The notes beneath the pieces are model-generated. The model saw only the letters and a list, made by a program, of their open reading frames with translations. It had not been told where the DNA came from and made no database searches. Below, piece by piece: positions 38,551 through 52,700 of a DNA stretch of 64,000 nucleotides; within the stretch, counting starts at the first letter, position 1; every line of letters starts with the position of its first letter. Both the position numbers and the translations under genes were made by a program. This stretch comes from Penaeus vannamei (lineage: Eukaryota > Arthropoda > Malacostraca > Decapoda > Penaeidae), in assembly GCF_042767895.1 (NCBI RefSeq), contig NC_091589.1, positions 19,166,770-19,230,769 of the forward strand. The letters run 5' to 3'.

Positions 38551-39615
38551 CCAGGGCACTGGAAAAAGAAACAATAAACAGTACGAGTCGGGACGTCAAC
38601 GAGTGTGTTTGACTATCCTCCGAAGCTTTGAACCACCGGCAGTGTCGCCATATTTGTTGAACCGAACACAGAGACGATCACGGAAGATAATAAGTTAAGT
38701 ACTGAGATCATGATATTCTTTACATAGGAGCTGGACGTGATCTCAAAAACATTTTTATTGAATAATTAGAACATCCTTTTATGTATTTATTTACTTTTAA
38801 ATTAATTTGGCTGGTCAGTTTCTCTTTGTTTTATTTGTAACTTCTAACTTTTCAAAGTAGGAAGTCTGAGTGATCTTTTAGTTTTAGTTTTCCTGTTTCG
38901 GTGTCACTAGACTCGGGTTTTATACTGTCGTATTTTTTTCTTTTAGGATTAAGGGGTTTTAAGCCTTCAGCTCTGACGCCAGACTTGCTGGTTTTGTCTT
39001 TGTTTTATGGTAAGGCCTTCAGCCAGGCTCTCCACTCTGGAAGTCTTTTCTTTTAGTTTTTGCATACGACAGTCAGTAATTTTAGGTGCCTTTAGCACAT
39101 TCTTTTACTTTTGTATTTTTCTTAGATTACTTTTTAGTATGTATTTTACCATAATGGTTAGGCTGAACGTCAGAAAGTGGTATTCACACTGGAACACCCC
39201 TATTCATGATTCACTCTCCCCCCACGCTACCACTTAAGGGGATTGAATTGACAGGGGTTAACCAGGTCTATTTGCGCCTGTATACCCGCCAGCATCAAGG
39301 GAGGGAAGAATTCTAAGAGAACCTTGAAGAACTGGGACGGGACCCCTGGGTTAGACGGATCACACTACACATCCAATATTCAACACACAAATTCTGTACT
39401 ATTTTCCACCCTTCTCTGATACAACACCTACACCCACTTACACGACATACAAGGTTCCCGAACCTACTAATCGGGTGGTAGCAGCGTGCCGTAGGCCTGG
39501 AACCTTACATCTGTTCACTGCAGACGAATCTTTCCTTTAAGCAAAAATCATATTCTCGGTTGAGCCCGGACTCAACCAAACCACTTCAAATCTAGTGGGT
39601 CTACGCCTCGCTACA

Positions 39616-39620
39616 ATTGT
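39616..39620 (+). repeat. Target-site duplication ATTGT, right of element C
   Basis: Partner of 35727-35731, followed by cgttattattt of the satellite. Confidence 0.8.
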
Positions 39621-42600
39621 CGTTATTATTTGAAAAATTATCAATATTGTTATCATCATTATAAAAATAGTTATAATGATGTAAATGACAGTAATAATTA
39701 GCATAAGTCCATTTATGATGAAATTAAGGCTAAAACTAATAAAATCCCAATAGGCGATAAAAACGGCAAAATCTAGCGTATTACAGCCTTTCGAAAGGAC
39801 GAAAAAAAACCTTTTCACTTTAAAATGATAATTATGATTTTAACATGAATTTAGGTAATTATGATGATTTTCATGATAATGCCTTTATTATTAAATATAA
39901 TGTTAATAATTATGATGATAATGACAATAATGATGATAATAAAAAGAGAATTAAAATAATTTTAATAATTACTGCAATAATACCAATAATGAACTCTATT
40001 CTAATAATTTTCATACCAATAATACCAAAAGAAATAATCATATTATCATTATTATTGATATGATAATGAGTATTAGTCATTATTATTTCTAAAATTATCA
40101 TTATTGTTATTATCATTATAAAAATAATAATAATGATGAAAATGAGAGTAATAATTAGCATAATAATCATTATAACTGCAATAATGATAATGATAATAAT
40201 GATAATCATGACGATAATGATATAAGGATGATAATCATAAGAATAATGGTAATAATGATGATAATGATAATAATAGTCATAGAGTCCCTTTATAATGAAA
40301 TAAAGGCTAAAACTAATAAAATCCCATATGTCGGAAAACCGGCAAAATCTAGAGTATCACAGCCTTTTGAGAGAAAGGTCGGAATTTTTTTTTTCGCTTT
40401 TAAATGATAATTATGATGATTTTAACATTAATGATGATAATAATAATCATAGAGTCCATTTATAATTAAATAAAGGCGAAAACTAATACAATCCCTTAAG
40501 TCGAAAAAACGGCAAAATCTTTTTTGAGAGAAAGGTCGGAAAAAAAACTTTCTCGCTTTTAAATGATAATTATGATGATTTTAACATTAATTCAGGTAAT
40601 TATGATTATTTTAATGATAATTCCTTTATTATTAACAATTATGATAATTACGATGATAATGACAATAATAATGATAATAAAAAAATTATAATTATAACAA
40701 TAATTTTGATAATTACTGCAATAATAGCAATAATGAACTCTATTATAATATTTTTCATACTAACAATGACAATAGAAATAATAATATCATTATTAATGTT
40801 ATTATAATGTGTATTATTATCATTTATGACAATAATACACATTAGAAATAATATTCTAAAATTATCGTTGTTATCATCATTATAAAAATAGTTATAATGA
40901 TGAAAATGAGAGTAATGATTAGCATAATAATCATTATAACTGCAATAATGATAATGATAATAATGATAATCATGACGATAATGACTATAATGATAATTAT
41001 AAGAATAGTGACAATAATACTAATAATAATCATAGAGTACATTTATAATGAAATAAAGGCTAAAACTAATAAAATCCCAAAAGTCAAATAAACGGCAAAA
41101 TCAAGCTTTTTCATTTTTAAATGAGAATTATGATGATTTTAACATTAATTCAGGTAATTATGATGATTTTCATGATAATGCCTTTATTATTAATAATAAT
41201 GATGATAATTATGAAGATAATAACAATAATAATAATTATTATTATAATAAAATGATACTTATAATGAAAATTTTGATAATTACTGATATAATAGCAATAA
41301 TGAACTCTATTCTAATAATTTTCATACGAATAAAGACAATAGAAATAATATCATTACTATTGTTATTATAATGATTATTATTGTCATTTTTATTTCTAAA
41401 ATTATCATTATTGTTATTATCATTATAAAAATAAGTATAATGATGAAAATGCGAGTAATAATTAGCTTAATAATCATTATAACTGCAATAATGATAATGA
41501 TAATAATGATAATCATGACGATAATGACTTTAAGGATGATAATCATAAGAATAATGACGAAAAGGATGATAATGGTGATAATAATATTCATAGAGTCCAT
41601 TTATAATGAAATAAACGCGAAAATTAATAAAATCCCATAAGTAATAAAAACGGCAAAATCTACCGTTTTGATAGAAAGGCCGAAAAAAACTTTTTCGAAT
41701 TTAAATGATAATTATGATGATTTTAACATCAATTGAGGTAATTATGATGAATTTCATTATAATTCCTTAATTATTAACAATAATGATGATAACTATGATG
41801 ATAATGACAATAATAATGATAATAATGATAAAATTAGAATTATAATGATAATTTTGATAATTACCGCAATAATAGCAATAATAAACTCTATTCTAATAAT
41901 TTTCATACCAATATTGACAAAAGAAATAACAATAAAATAATTCTTGTTGTTATTATAATGATTATTATTGTCATTATTATTTCTAAAATTATCATTATTA
42001 TTATTATTTTTATTATAAAAATAGTTATAATGATGAAAAGGACAGTAATAATTAGCATCATAATCATTATAACTGCAATAATGATAATGATAATAATGAT
42101 AATCATAACGATAATGACTATAATGATGATAATCATAAGAATAATGGCAGTAATGATGATAATGATGATAATAATAATCATACTGTCCATTTATAATGAA
42201 ATAAAGGCTAAAACTAATAAAATCCCATAGGTCTAAAAACAGAAAAATCTGTCGTATTACAGCCATTTGAGAGAAAGGTCGAAAACCCCCTTTCTCACTT
42301 TTAATTGATAATAATGATGATTTTAACATTAATTCAGGTAATTATGATGATTTTCATGATAATGCTTTTATTATTAACAATAATGATGATTATGATGATA
42401 ATGACAATAATAATGATGATAATGACAATAATAATGATGATAATGATAATAAAATGAGAATTATAATGATAATTTTGATAATTACTGCAATAATAGCAAT
42501 AATGAACTCTATTCTGATAATTTTTATACTAATAATAACAATAGAAATAATAATTATATCATTATTATTGTTATTATAATGAGTATTATTGTCATTATTA

Positions 42601-43010
42601 TTTCTAAAATCATCATTATTGTTATTATCATTATAAAAATAGTTATAATGATGAAAATGAGAGTAATAATTAGCATAATAATCATTATAACTGCAGTAAT
42701 GATAATAATGATAATGATAACCATGATGATAATGACTATATTGATGATAATCATAATAATAATGACAATAATAATAATAATAAGCATAGAGTCCATTTAT
42801 AATGAAATAAAGGATAAAACTAATTAAATCCCAAAAGTCGAAAATGGCAAAATCTTCCGCATTACACTCTTGTGAGAATAAGGTCGATAAAAAAATAATT
42901 TTTCGTTTTTAAAGTATATTTATGATTTTAACATGAATTCAGGGAATTGTGATGATTTTCAGGAAAATGAATTTAATATTAACAATAATGATGATAATTA
43001 TGATGATAAT
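39616..43010 (+). repeat. Satellite array 4, plus orientation
   Basis: Monomers after element C, homologous to those after A. One is reduced at about 40430, where ttaacattaat is joined directly to gatgataataataatcatagagtcc. The array ends at the orientation switch in the 17-bp palindrome 43000-43016. No gene is seen. Confidence 0.9.
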
Positions 43011-43016
43011 CATCAT
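43000..43016. repeat. Palindrome at plus-to-minus satellite switch
   Basis: ATGATGAT-A-ATCATCAT, a perfect 8-bp inverted repeat around one base, exactly where the satellite changes direction. Confidence 0.75.
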
Positions 43017-44586
43017 TATTGTCATTATCGTCATGATTATCATTATTATCATTATCATTATTGTAGTTATAATGATTATTAAGTTAATTATTACTGCCAT
43101 TTTCATCATTATAACCGTTTTTATATGGATAATAAGAATAGTAATTTTAGAAATAATAATGACAATAATACTCTTTATAATAACAATAATAATGATATTA
43201 TTATTATTTCTAATGTCAGAATTTGCATGAAAATTATTAGAATAGAGTTCATTATTGCTATTATTGCAGTAATTATGAAAATTATCATTATAATTCTCAT
43301 TTATTATTATCATCATTATTATTGTCATTATCATGATAATTATCATCATTATTGTTATTAATAAAGGCATTATCATAAAAACCTTCATAATTACCTGAAT
43401 TTATGATAAAATCATCATAATTATCATTTAGATGCAAAAAAGTTTTTTTTTCGACCTTTCTCTCATAAGGCTGTAATACGCAAGATTTTGCCGTTTTTTC
43501 GACTTATGGGATTTTATTAATTTTAGCCTTTATTTCATTATAAATGGACTCTATGATTATTATTATCACCATTACCATCCTTATTGTCATTATTCTTATG
43601 ATTATCGTCATTATTGTCATTATCGTCATGATTATCATTATCAATATCATTATTGTAGTTATAATGATTATTATGTTAATTATTACTGTCATTTTCATCA
43701 GTATAACTATTCTTATAAGGATAATATGAATAACGATAATTTTAGAAATAATAATGACAATAATACTCTTTATAATAACAATGATAATGATATTATTGTT
43801 ATTTCTAATGTCATAATTTGTATGAAAATTATTAGAACAGAGTTCATTATTGCTATTATTGCAGTAATTATCAAAATTATCATTATAATTATCATTTAAT
43901 TATTATTATCATCATTATTATTGTCATTATCATCATAATTATCATCATTATTGTTAATAATTAAGGCATTATCATGAAAATCATTATAATTACCTGAATT
44001 AATGTTAAAATCATCATAATTATCATTTAAAAGCGAAAAAGGTTTTTTTTTCGACTTTTCTCTTAGAGGGCTGTAATACCCTAGATTTTGCCGTATTTTC
44101 GACTTTGGGGATTTGATTAGTTTTATCCTTTATTTCATTATAAATGGACTTTACGATTATTATTATCATCATTATTGTCATTATTTTTATGATTATCATC
44201 ATTATAGTCATTATCGTCATGATTATCATTATTATAATTATCATTATTGCAGTTATAGTGATTATTATGCTAATTATTAGTCATTTTCATCATTATAACT
44301 ATTCTTATAATGATAATAACAAAAATGATAATTTTAGAAATAATAATGACAATAATACTCATTATAATAACAATAATAATTATCTTATTATTATTTTTAT
44401 TATTTGTCATTATTAGTATAAAAAATATTAGAATAGAATTAATTATTGCTATTATTGCAGTAATTATCAAAATTATTACTATAATTATCATTTTATTATT
44501 ATTATCATCATTATTATTGTCATTATCATCATAATAATCATTTTTATTGTTAATAATAAAGGATTTATCATGAAAATCTAAATAAT
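43011..44586 (-). repeat. Satellite array 5, minus orientation
   Basis: The cores now read ttttttcgacctttctctc..ggctgtaatacgc..ccgttttttcgac. Monomers run tail-to-head relative to array 4 and end at the TGTAG end of LTR copy L2. Confidence 0.9.
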
Positions 44587-44899
44587 TGTAGCGGGGCATA
44601 GACCGAGTAGACTTAGGTTGTCTCGTTGAGTCCGGGCTCAACCGCGAATATGGAGTTTTTGCTCAAGGGAAAAGATTTTTCTGCAGTGAACAGATGTAAG
44701 ATTCCAGTAGGTTCGGGAGCCGTGTGTGTTGTGTAAGTGGATGTAGGCGTTGTGTAAGAAAAGTGTGGAAGGAAAGTACAGGATGCATGTACTAAATGTT
44801 GGATGTGTAGCTGTGTAGATTTAAAAAGGGAGATAGCGTAAGCTGAGCGTCTGCGTGGACGTGTTTCAAAGAAAAAAGCAAGATCATAGAATTCTTCTT
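44587..44899 (-). mobile_element. Short LTR copy L2
   Basis: Read on the minus strand it starts aagaagaattctatgatc, joined to satellite gagtatt, and ends CTACA at 44587. It has a 30-nt deletion relative to 61512-61851 (ttccag joined to taggtt near 44705) that is shared only with L3. The right flank is attatttagattttcatg, a different monomer position from the left flank, so about half a monomer is missing. No coding capacity. Confidence 0.85.
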
Positions 44900-47800
44900 A
44901 ATACTCATTATAATAACAATAATAATGATATTAATATTATTTCTATTGTCATTATTAGTATGAAAGATATTAGAATAGATTACATTATTGCTAATATTGC
45001 AGTAATTATGAAAATTATCATTATAATACTCATTTTATTATTAGCATCATTATCGTCATAATTATACTCATTCTTGTTAATAATAAAGGCATTATCATGA
45101 AAATCATAGTAATTACCTGAATTAATGTTAAAATCATCATTATTATCATTTAAAAGCGATAAAGGTTTTTTCGATCTTTCTCTCACAAGGCTGTAATACG
45201 CAAGATTTTGTTTTTTCGGCTTTTGGCATTTTATTAGTTTTAGCCTTTATTCATTATAAATGGTCTCTGTGATTATCATTATCATGATTATCATCATTAC
45301 TGTCATTATTCTTATGATTATCATCATTATAATCATTATTCTTATGATTATCATCATTATAGTCATTATCGTCATGATTATCGTTATTATCATTATCATT
45401 ATTGCAGTTATAATGATTATTATGCTAATTATTACTGTCATTTTTATCATTATTACTATTTTTATAATGATAATAACAATAATGATACTTCTAAAATAAT
45501 AATGACAAAAATATTCATTATATTAACAATAATAATATTATTTCCATTGTCATTATTAGTATGACAATTATTAGAATAGAGTTCATTATTGCTATTATTG
45601 CAGTAATTATCAAAATTATCATTATAATTCTCATTTTTTATTATCATCATTATTATTGTCATTATCATCATAATTATCATTATTGTTATTAATAAAGGCA
45701 TTATCATGAAAATCTTCATAATTACCTGAATTTATAAAATCATCATAATTATCATTTAGATGCAAAAAAGGTTTTTTTTCGACCTCTCTCTCATAAGGCT
45801 GTAATACGCAAGATTCTGTCGTTTTTTCGACTTATGGGATTTGATTAGTTTTAGTCTTTATTTAATTATAAATGGACTCTGATTATTATTATCACCATTA
45901 TCATCCTTATTGTCATTATTCTTATGATTATCATCATTATTGTCATTATCGTCATGATTATCATTATTATCATTATCATTATTGTAGTTATATTGATCAT
46001 TTTGTTAATTATTACTGCGATTTTCATCATTATAACTATTTTTATAAGGATAATAAGAATAATGATAATTTTAGAAATAATAATGACAATAATACTCCTT
46101 ATTATAACAATAATAATGATATTATTATTATTTCTATTATCATAATTTGTATGAAAATTATTGGAATAGAGTTTATTACTGCTATTATTGCAGTAATTAT
46201 CAAAATCATCATTATAATTATCATTTCATTATTTTTATCATCATTATTATTGTCATTACCATCATAATTATCATCATTATTCTTAATAATAAAGGCATTA
46301 TCATGAAAATCATCATAATTACCGGAATTCCTGTTAAAATCATCATAATTATCATTTAAAAGCGAAAAAAGTTTCTTTTCGACTATTCTTTCAAAAGACT
46401 GCAGATTTTGCCGTTTTTCTCGACTTAGGGGATTTTATTTGATTTTAATTTATATGAAAATTATTAGAATAGAGTTCATTATTGCAGTAATTATCAAAAT
46501 TATCATTATAATTATCATTTTATTATTATTATCATCATTATTACTGTCATTATCTTTATAATTATCATCATTATTGTTAATAATAAAGGCATTATCATGA
46601 AAATCATCATAATTACCTGAATTCTTGTTAAAATCATCATAATTATCATTTAGAAGCGAAAAAGTTTTTTTTCTGACTTTTCTCTCAAAAGGCTGCAGAT
46701 TTTGCCGTTTTTTCGACTTATGGGATTTTATTAGATTTTAATTAGTATGAAAATTATTAGAATAGAGTACATTATTGCTATTATTGCAGTAATTATGAAA
46801 ATTATCATTATAATACTCATTTTATTATTTTTAGCATCCTTATTATTGTCATTATCATCATAATTATCCTCATTATTGTTAATGATAAAGGAATTATCAT
46901 GAAAATCATAGTACTTACCTGAATTAATGTTAAAATCATAATAATTATCATTTAAAAGCGGGGATTTTTTTCGAGCTTTCTCTCACAAGGGAAGATTTTG
47001 CGGTTTTTCGACTTTTGGCATTCTATTAGTTTTAGCCTTTATTCATTATAAATGGTCTCTATGATTATTATTATCATCATTATCATCATTACTGTCATTA
47101 TTCATATGATTATCATCATTATAGTCATTATCGTCATGATTATCATTATTATCATTATCATTATTGCAGTTATAATGATTATTATGCTAATTATTACTCT
47201 CATTTTTATCATTAAAACTATTTTTATAATGATAATAACAATAATGATACTTTTAGAAATAATAATAACAATAATACTCATTATAATAACAATAATAATA
47301 TTATTTCTATTGTCATTATTAGTATGACAATTATTAGAATAGAGTTCATTATTGCTATTATTGCAGTAATTATCAAAATTATCATTATAATTCTCATTTT
47401 ATTATTATCATAATTATTGTCATTATCATGATAATTATCATCATTATTGTTATTAGTAAAGGCATTATCATGAAAGTCATTATAATTACGTGAATTTATG
47501 ATAAAATAATAATTATCTTTTAGATGCAAAAAAGGTTTTTTTTCGACCTTTCTCTCATGAGGCTGTAATACGCACGATTTTGCCGTTTTTTCGACTTATG
47601 GGATTTTATTAGTTTTAGCCTTCTTTTCATTATAAGAGGACTCTATAATTATTATTATCACCATTATCTTCCTTATTATCATTATTCTTATGATTATCGT
47701 CATTATTGTCATTATCGTCATGATTATCATGATTATCATTATCATTATTGTAGTTATAATGATTATTTTGTTAATTATTACTGTCATTTTCATCATTATA

Positions 47801-49423
47801 ACTATTTTTATAAGGATAATATGAATAACGATAATTTTAGAAATAATAATGACAATAATACTCTTTATAATAACAATAATAATGATATTATTATTATTTC
47901 TATTGTCATAATTTGTATGAAAATTATTAGAATAAAGTTCATTATTGGTATTATTGCAGTAATTATCAAAATTATCAATATAATTATCATTTTATTATCA
48001 TTATCATCATTATCATTGTTATTATCATCATAATTATCATCATTATTGTTAATAATAAAGGAATTATTATGAAAATCATCATAATTACCTTAATTCATGT
48101 TAAAATCATCATATTTTTTTATAATATAAAAGCGAAAAAGGGTTTATTTTGACTTTTCTCTTTAAAGGCTGTAATACGCTAGATTTTGCCTTTTTTTTCG
48201 ACTTATGTAGTTTTATTAGTTTTAGCCTTGATTTCATTATAAATGGACTCTATGATTATTATTATCATCATTATCATCATTATTGTCATTATTCCTATGA
48301 CTATCATCATTATTGTTATTATCGTCATGATTATCATTATTATCATTATTATTATTGCAGTTATAATGATTATTATGCTAATTTTTACTGTCATTTTCAT
48401 CATTAAAACTATTTTTATAATGATAATAACAATAATAATAATTTTAGAAATAATAATGATAATAATACTCATTATAATAACAATAATAATGACATTATTA
48501 TTATATCTATTGTCATTATTAGCTTGAAAATTATTAGAATAGAGTTCATTATTGCTATTTTTGCACTAATTATCATAAATATCATTATAATTATCACTTT
48601 ATTATTATTATCTTCATTATTATTGTCATTATCATCATAATCATCATCATTATTGTTAATAATATAGGAATTATCATGAAAATAATCATAATTACCTGAA
48701 TTCATGTTAAAATCATCAATTCATGTTAAAAGCGAAAAAGGTTTTTTTTCGACTTTTCTCTCAAAAGGCTGTAATACCATAGATTTTGCCGTATTTCGGC
48801 TTTTTGGATTTGATTAGTTTTATCCTTTATTTCATTATAAATGGACTCTATGATTATTATTATCATTATCATCATTATTGTCATTATTTTTATGATTATC
48901 ATCATTATAGTCATGATTATCATTATTATAATTATCATTATTGCAGTTATAATGATTATTATGCTAATTATTACTGTCATTTTCATCATTATAATTATTC
49001 TTATAATGATAATAACCTAAATGATATTTTTAGAAATGATAATGACAATGATATTCATTATAATAACAATAATAATTATCTTATCATTATTTTTATTTTC
49101 ATTATTAGTATAAACAATATTAGAATAGAATTAATTATTGCTATTATTGCAGTAATTATCAAAATTATTACTATAATTATCATTTTATTATTATTATCAT
49201 CATTATTATTGTCATTATCATCATAATAATCATTTTTATTATTAATAATAAAGGATTTATCATGAAAATTATTATAATTATTATTATTTTATTATTATTA
49301 TTATCATCATTATTATTATAATTATCATTTTATTATTATTATCATCATTATTATTGTCATTATCATCATAATTATCATCATTATTCTTAATAATAAAGGA
49401 TTTATCATGAAAATCTAAATAAT
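44900..49423 (-). repeat. Satellite array 6, minus orientation
   Basis: Minus-strand monomers with several higher-order similarities. About 44010-45100 resembles 48730-49950, 46690-47330 resembles 51720-52370, and 47102-49068 is nearly identical to 62038-64000. Some monomers lack part of the core (for example about 46440-46470 and 46738). A local expansion of the TTA-rich arm sits at 49265-49345. No gene is seen. Confidence 0.9.
47102..49068 (-). repeat. Recent duplication shared with 62038-64000, copy 1
   Basis: The offset is 14,936 bp, becoming 14,932 bp after a small indel near 48110. Only scattered differences are visible, and the copy at the window end is still matching at position 64000. 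Confidence 0.88.
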
Positions 49424-49736
49424 TGTAGCAGTGCGTAGACCCAGTAGACTTAAGTTGTCTCGTTGAGTCCGGGCTCAACCGCGAATATGGAGTTTTTGCT
49501 CAAGGGAAAAGATTCGTCTGCAGTGAACAGATGTAAGATTCCAGTAGGTTCGGGAACCGTGTGTGTTGTGTAAGTGGGTGTAGGCGTTGTGTAAGAAAAG
49601 GGTGGAAGGAAAGTACAGGATGCATGTACTAAATGTTGGATGTGTAGGTGTGTAGATTTGAAAAGGGAGATAGCGTAGGCTGAGCGTCTGCGTGGACGTG
49701 TTTCAAAGAAAAAAGCAAGATCATAGAATTCTTCTT
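49424..49736 (-). mobile_element. Short LTR copy L3
   Basis: Nearly the same as L2, with the 30-nt deletion, the aagaagaattc start and the attatttagattttcatg flank all shared. L2 and L3 are therefore products of one duplication with their surrounding satellite. Confidence 0.85.
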
Positions 49737-52700
49737 AATACTCATTATAATAACAATAATAATGATATTACTATTATTTCTATTGTCATTATTAGTATGA
49801 AAATTATTAGAATAGAGTACATTATTGCTATTATTGCAGTAATTATCAAAATTATCATTATAATACTCATTTTATTATTATTAGCATCATTATTATTGTC
49901 ATTATCATCATAATTATCCTCATTATTGTTAATAATAAAGGCATTATCATGAAAATCATAGAAATTACCTGAATTAATGTTAAAACCATCATTATTATCA
50001 TTTAAAAGCGAGAAAGGTTTTTCGACCTTTCTCTCACAAGGCTGTAATACGATAGATTTTCGTATTTTCGACTTTTGGCATTTTATTAGTTTTAGCCTTT
50101 ATTCATTATAAAAGGTCTCAAAAACCTGCATATTTTGCCGTTTTTTCGACTAATGGGATTTTATTAGATTTTAATTTGTATGAAAAAAATAGAATAGAGT
50201 ACATTATTGCTATTATTGAAGTAATTATGAAAATTATCATTATAATACTCAATTTATTATTATCATCATTATTATTGTCATTATCATCATAATTATCCTC
50301 ATTATGGTAATAATAAAGGTATTATAGAGAAAATCCTAGTAATTACCTGAATTAATGTTAAAATCATCATTATCATTCAAAAGCAAAAAGGCGGGTTTTT
50401 CGACCTTTCTCTCAAAAGGCTGTAATACGCTAGATTTTGCCGTTTTTTCGACTTTGGAGATTTTATTAGTTTTAGCCTTAATTTCATCATAAATGGACTC
50501 TATGGTTATTATTATCATCATTATCAGCATTACTGTCATTATTCTTATGATTATCATCATTATAGTCATTTTGCCATTTTTAGACTTTATTTCATTATAA
50601 ATGAACTCTATGATTCTTATTATCACCATTATCATCCTTATTGTCATTATTCTTATGATTATCATCATTATTGTCATTATCGTCATGATTTTCATTATTA
50701 TCATTATCATTTTTGTAGTTATAATGATTATTATGTTAATTATTATTGTCATTTTCATCATTATAAGTATTTTTATAAGGATAATAAGAATAATGATAAT
50801 TTTAGAAATAATAAGGCCAATAATACCCTTTATAATAACAATAATAATGATATTATTATTATTTCTATTGTCATAATTTGTATGAAAATTATAAGAATAG
50901 AGTTCATTATTGCTATTATCTAAATTATCATTATAATTATCATTTCATTATTATTATAATTATTATTATTGTCATTATCATTATAATTATCATCATTATT
51001 GTCAATGATAAAGGAATTTTCATGAAAATCATGATAAATACCTGATTTCATATAAAATCATCATAATTATCATTTAAAATCGAAAAAGTTTTTTTTCGAC
51101 TTTTCTCTCTCTTTTGAAATTTTATTAGTTGTAGCCTTTATTTCATTACAAATGGACTCTATGATTATTATTACCATCATTATCATCATTATTGTCATTA
51201 TTCTTATGACTATCTGATAATGATAATAATGGTAATCATGACGATAATGACAATAATGATTTATTGTCATTATCGACATGATTATCATTATTATAATTGT
51301 CATTATTGCAGTTATAATGATTATTATGGTAATTAGTACGGTCATTTTCATCATTAAAACTATTTTTTATAATAAAATAACAATAATAATTTTAGAAATA
51401 AAAATGACAATAATAATCATTATAATAACAATAATAATGATATTATCATTATTTCTATTGTCATTATTAGTATGAAAATTATCAGAATAGCGTTCATTAT
51501 TGCTATTATTGCAGTAATTATCAAAATTATCATTATAATTATCATTTTATTATTATTATCATCATTATTATTGTCATTATCATTATAATTATCATCATTA
51601 TTGTTAATAATAAAGGCATTATCATGAAAATCATCATAATTACCTGAATTCCTGTTAAAATCATCATAATTATCATTTAGAAGCGTAAAAGATTTTTTTC
51701 GACCTTTCTCTCAAAAGGCTGCAGATTTTGCCGTTTTTTTCGACATATGGGATATTATTAGATTTTAATTAGTATGAAAGTTATTATAATAGAGTACATT
51801 ATTGCTATTATATCAGTAATTATCAAAATTATCATTATAATACTCATTTTATTATTATTATTATCATTATCATTGTCATTATCATCATAATTATCCTCAT
51901 TATTGTTAATAATAGAGGCATTATCATGAAAATCATAGTAATTACCTGAATTAATGTTAAAATCATCATTATTATCATTTAAAAGCGAGAAAGGTTTTTT
52001 TCGACCTTTCTCTCACAAGGCTGTAATACGCAAGATTTTGTTTTTTTCGGCTTTTGGCATTTTATTAGTTTTAGCCTTTATTCATTATAAATGGTCTCTA
52101 TGATTATTATTATCATCATTATCATCATTACTGTCATTATTCTTATGATTATCATCATTATAGTCATTATCGTCATGATTATCGTTATTATCATTATCAT
52201 TATTGCAGTTATAATGATTATTATGCTAATTATTACTGTCATTTTTATCATTATAACTATTTTTATAATGATAATAACAATAATGATACTTTTAAAAATA
52301 ATAATGACAAAAATACTCATTATAATAACAATAATAATATTATTTCTATTGTCATTATTAGTATGACAATTATTAGAATAGAGTTCATTATTGCTATTAT
52401 TGCAGTAATTATCAAAATTATCATTATAATTCTCTTTTTTTATTATCATGATTATTATTTTTATTATCATCATAATTATCATCATTATTGTTATTAATGA
52501 AGGAATTATCATGAAAATCTTCATAATTACCTGAATTTATGATGAAATCATTATAATCATCATTTAATTGCAAAAAAGTTTTTTTTTTCGACCTTTTTCT
52601 CATAAGGCTTTAATACGGAAGATTTTGCCGTTTTTTATACGTATGGGATTTTATTAGTTTTAGCATTTATTTAATTATAAATGGACTCTATGATTATTAT

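Larger units (their letters stand above)
35732..39615 (+). mobile_element. Long LTR-like element C (3,884 bp)
   Basis: Collinear with element A, starts TGTAGTGTACGG, ends GCTACA and is flanked by ATTGT. It differs from A by an extra 797 bp at 37342-38138, a 21-bp micro-inversion at 38312-38332, a short duplication of ttttatgaccc near 38270, and scattered substitutions. The hairpins are conserved at 36903-36930, 37160-37187 and 37278-37305, TATATATA at 36402 and the CRE-like site at 38543. The extra segment contains the gaattctatgatcttgc stretch (37987) that starts the four short LTR copies, so C probably represents the fuller form. No recognisable protein frame is present. A 3.9-kb LTR would be exceptional. 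A composite or non-autonomous element is the main alternative. Confidence 0.7.
28511..42200 (+). repeat. Segmental duplication block, copy 2 (satellite, element C, satellite)
   Basis: The counterpart of 13214 to about 23650, more diverged than the A/B pair. After the element, 39616 onward matches 21004 onward, with a deletion at about 40430 (relative to about 21830-22250). Around 41880 it still matches the caaaagaaataa..ataattctt stretch at 23330. The right boundary is approximate because monomers are shuffled. Confidence 0.78.

Noticed and set aside
44855..45061. Frame starting MDVFQRKKQDHRILL (also at 49692 and 61810)
   Set aside because: It is antisense to the short LTR and runs into satellite. 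The three copies are explained by the shared junction.
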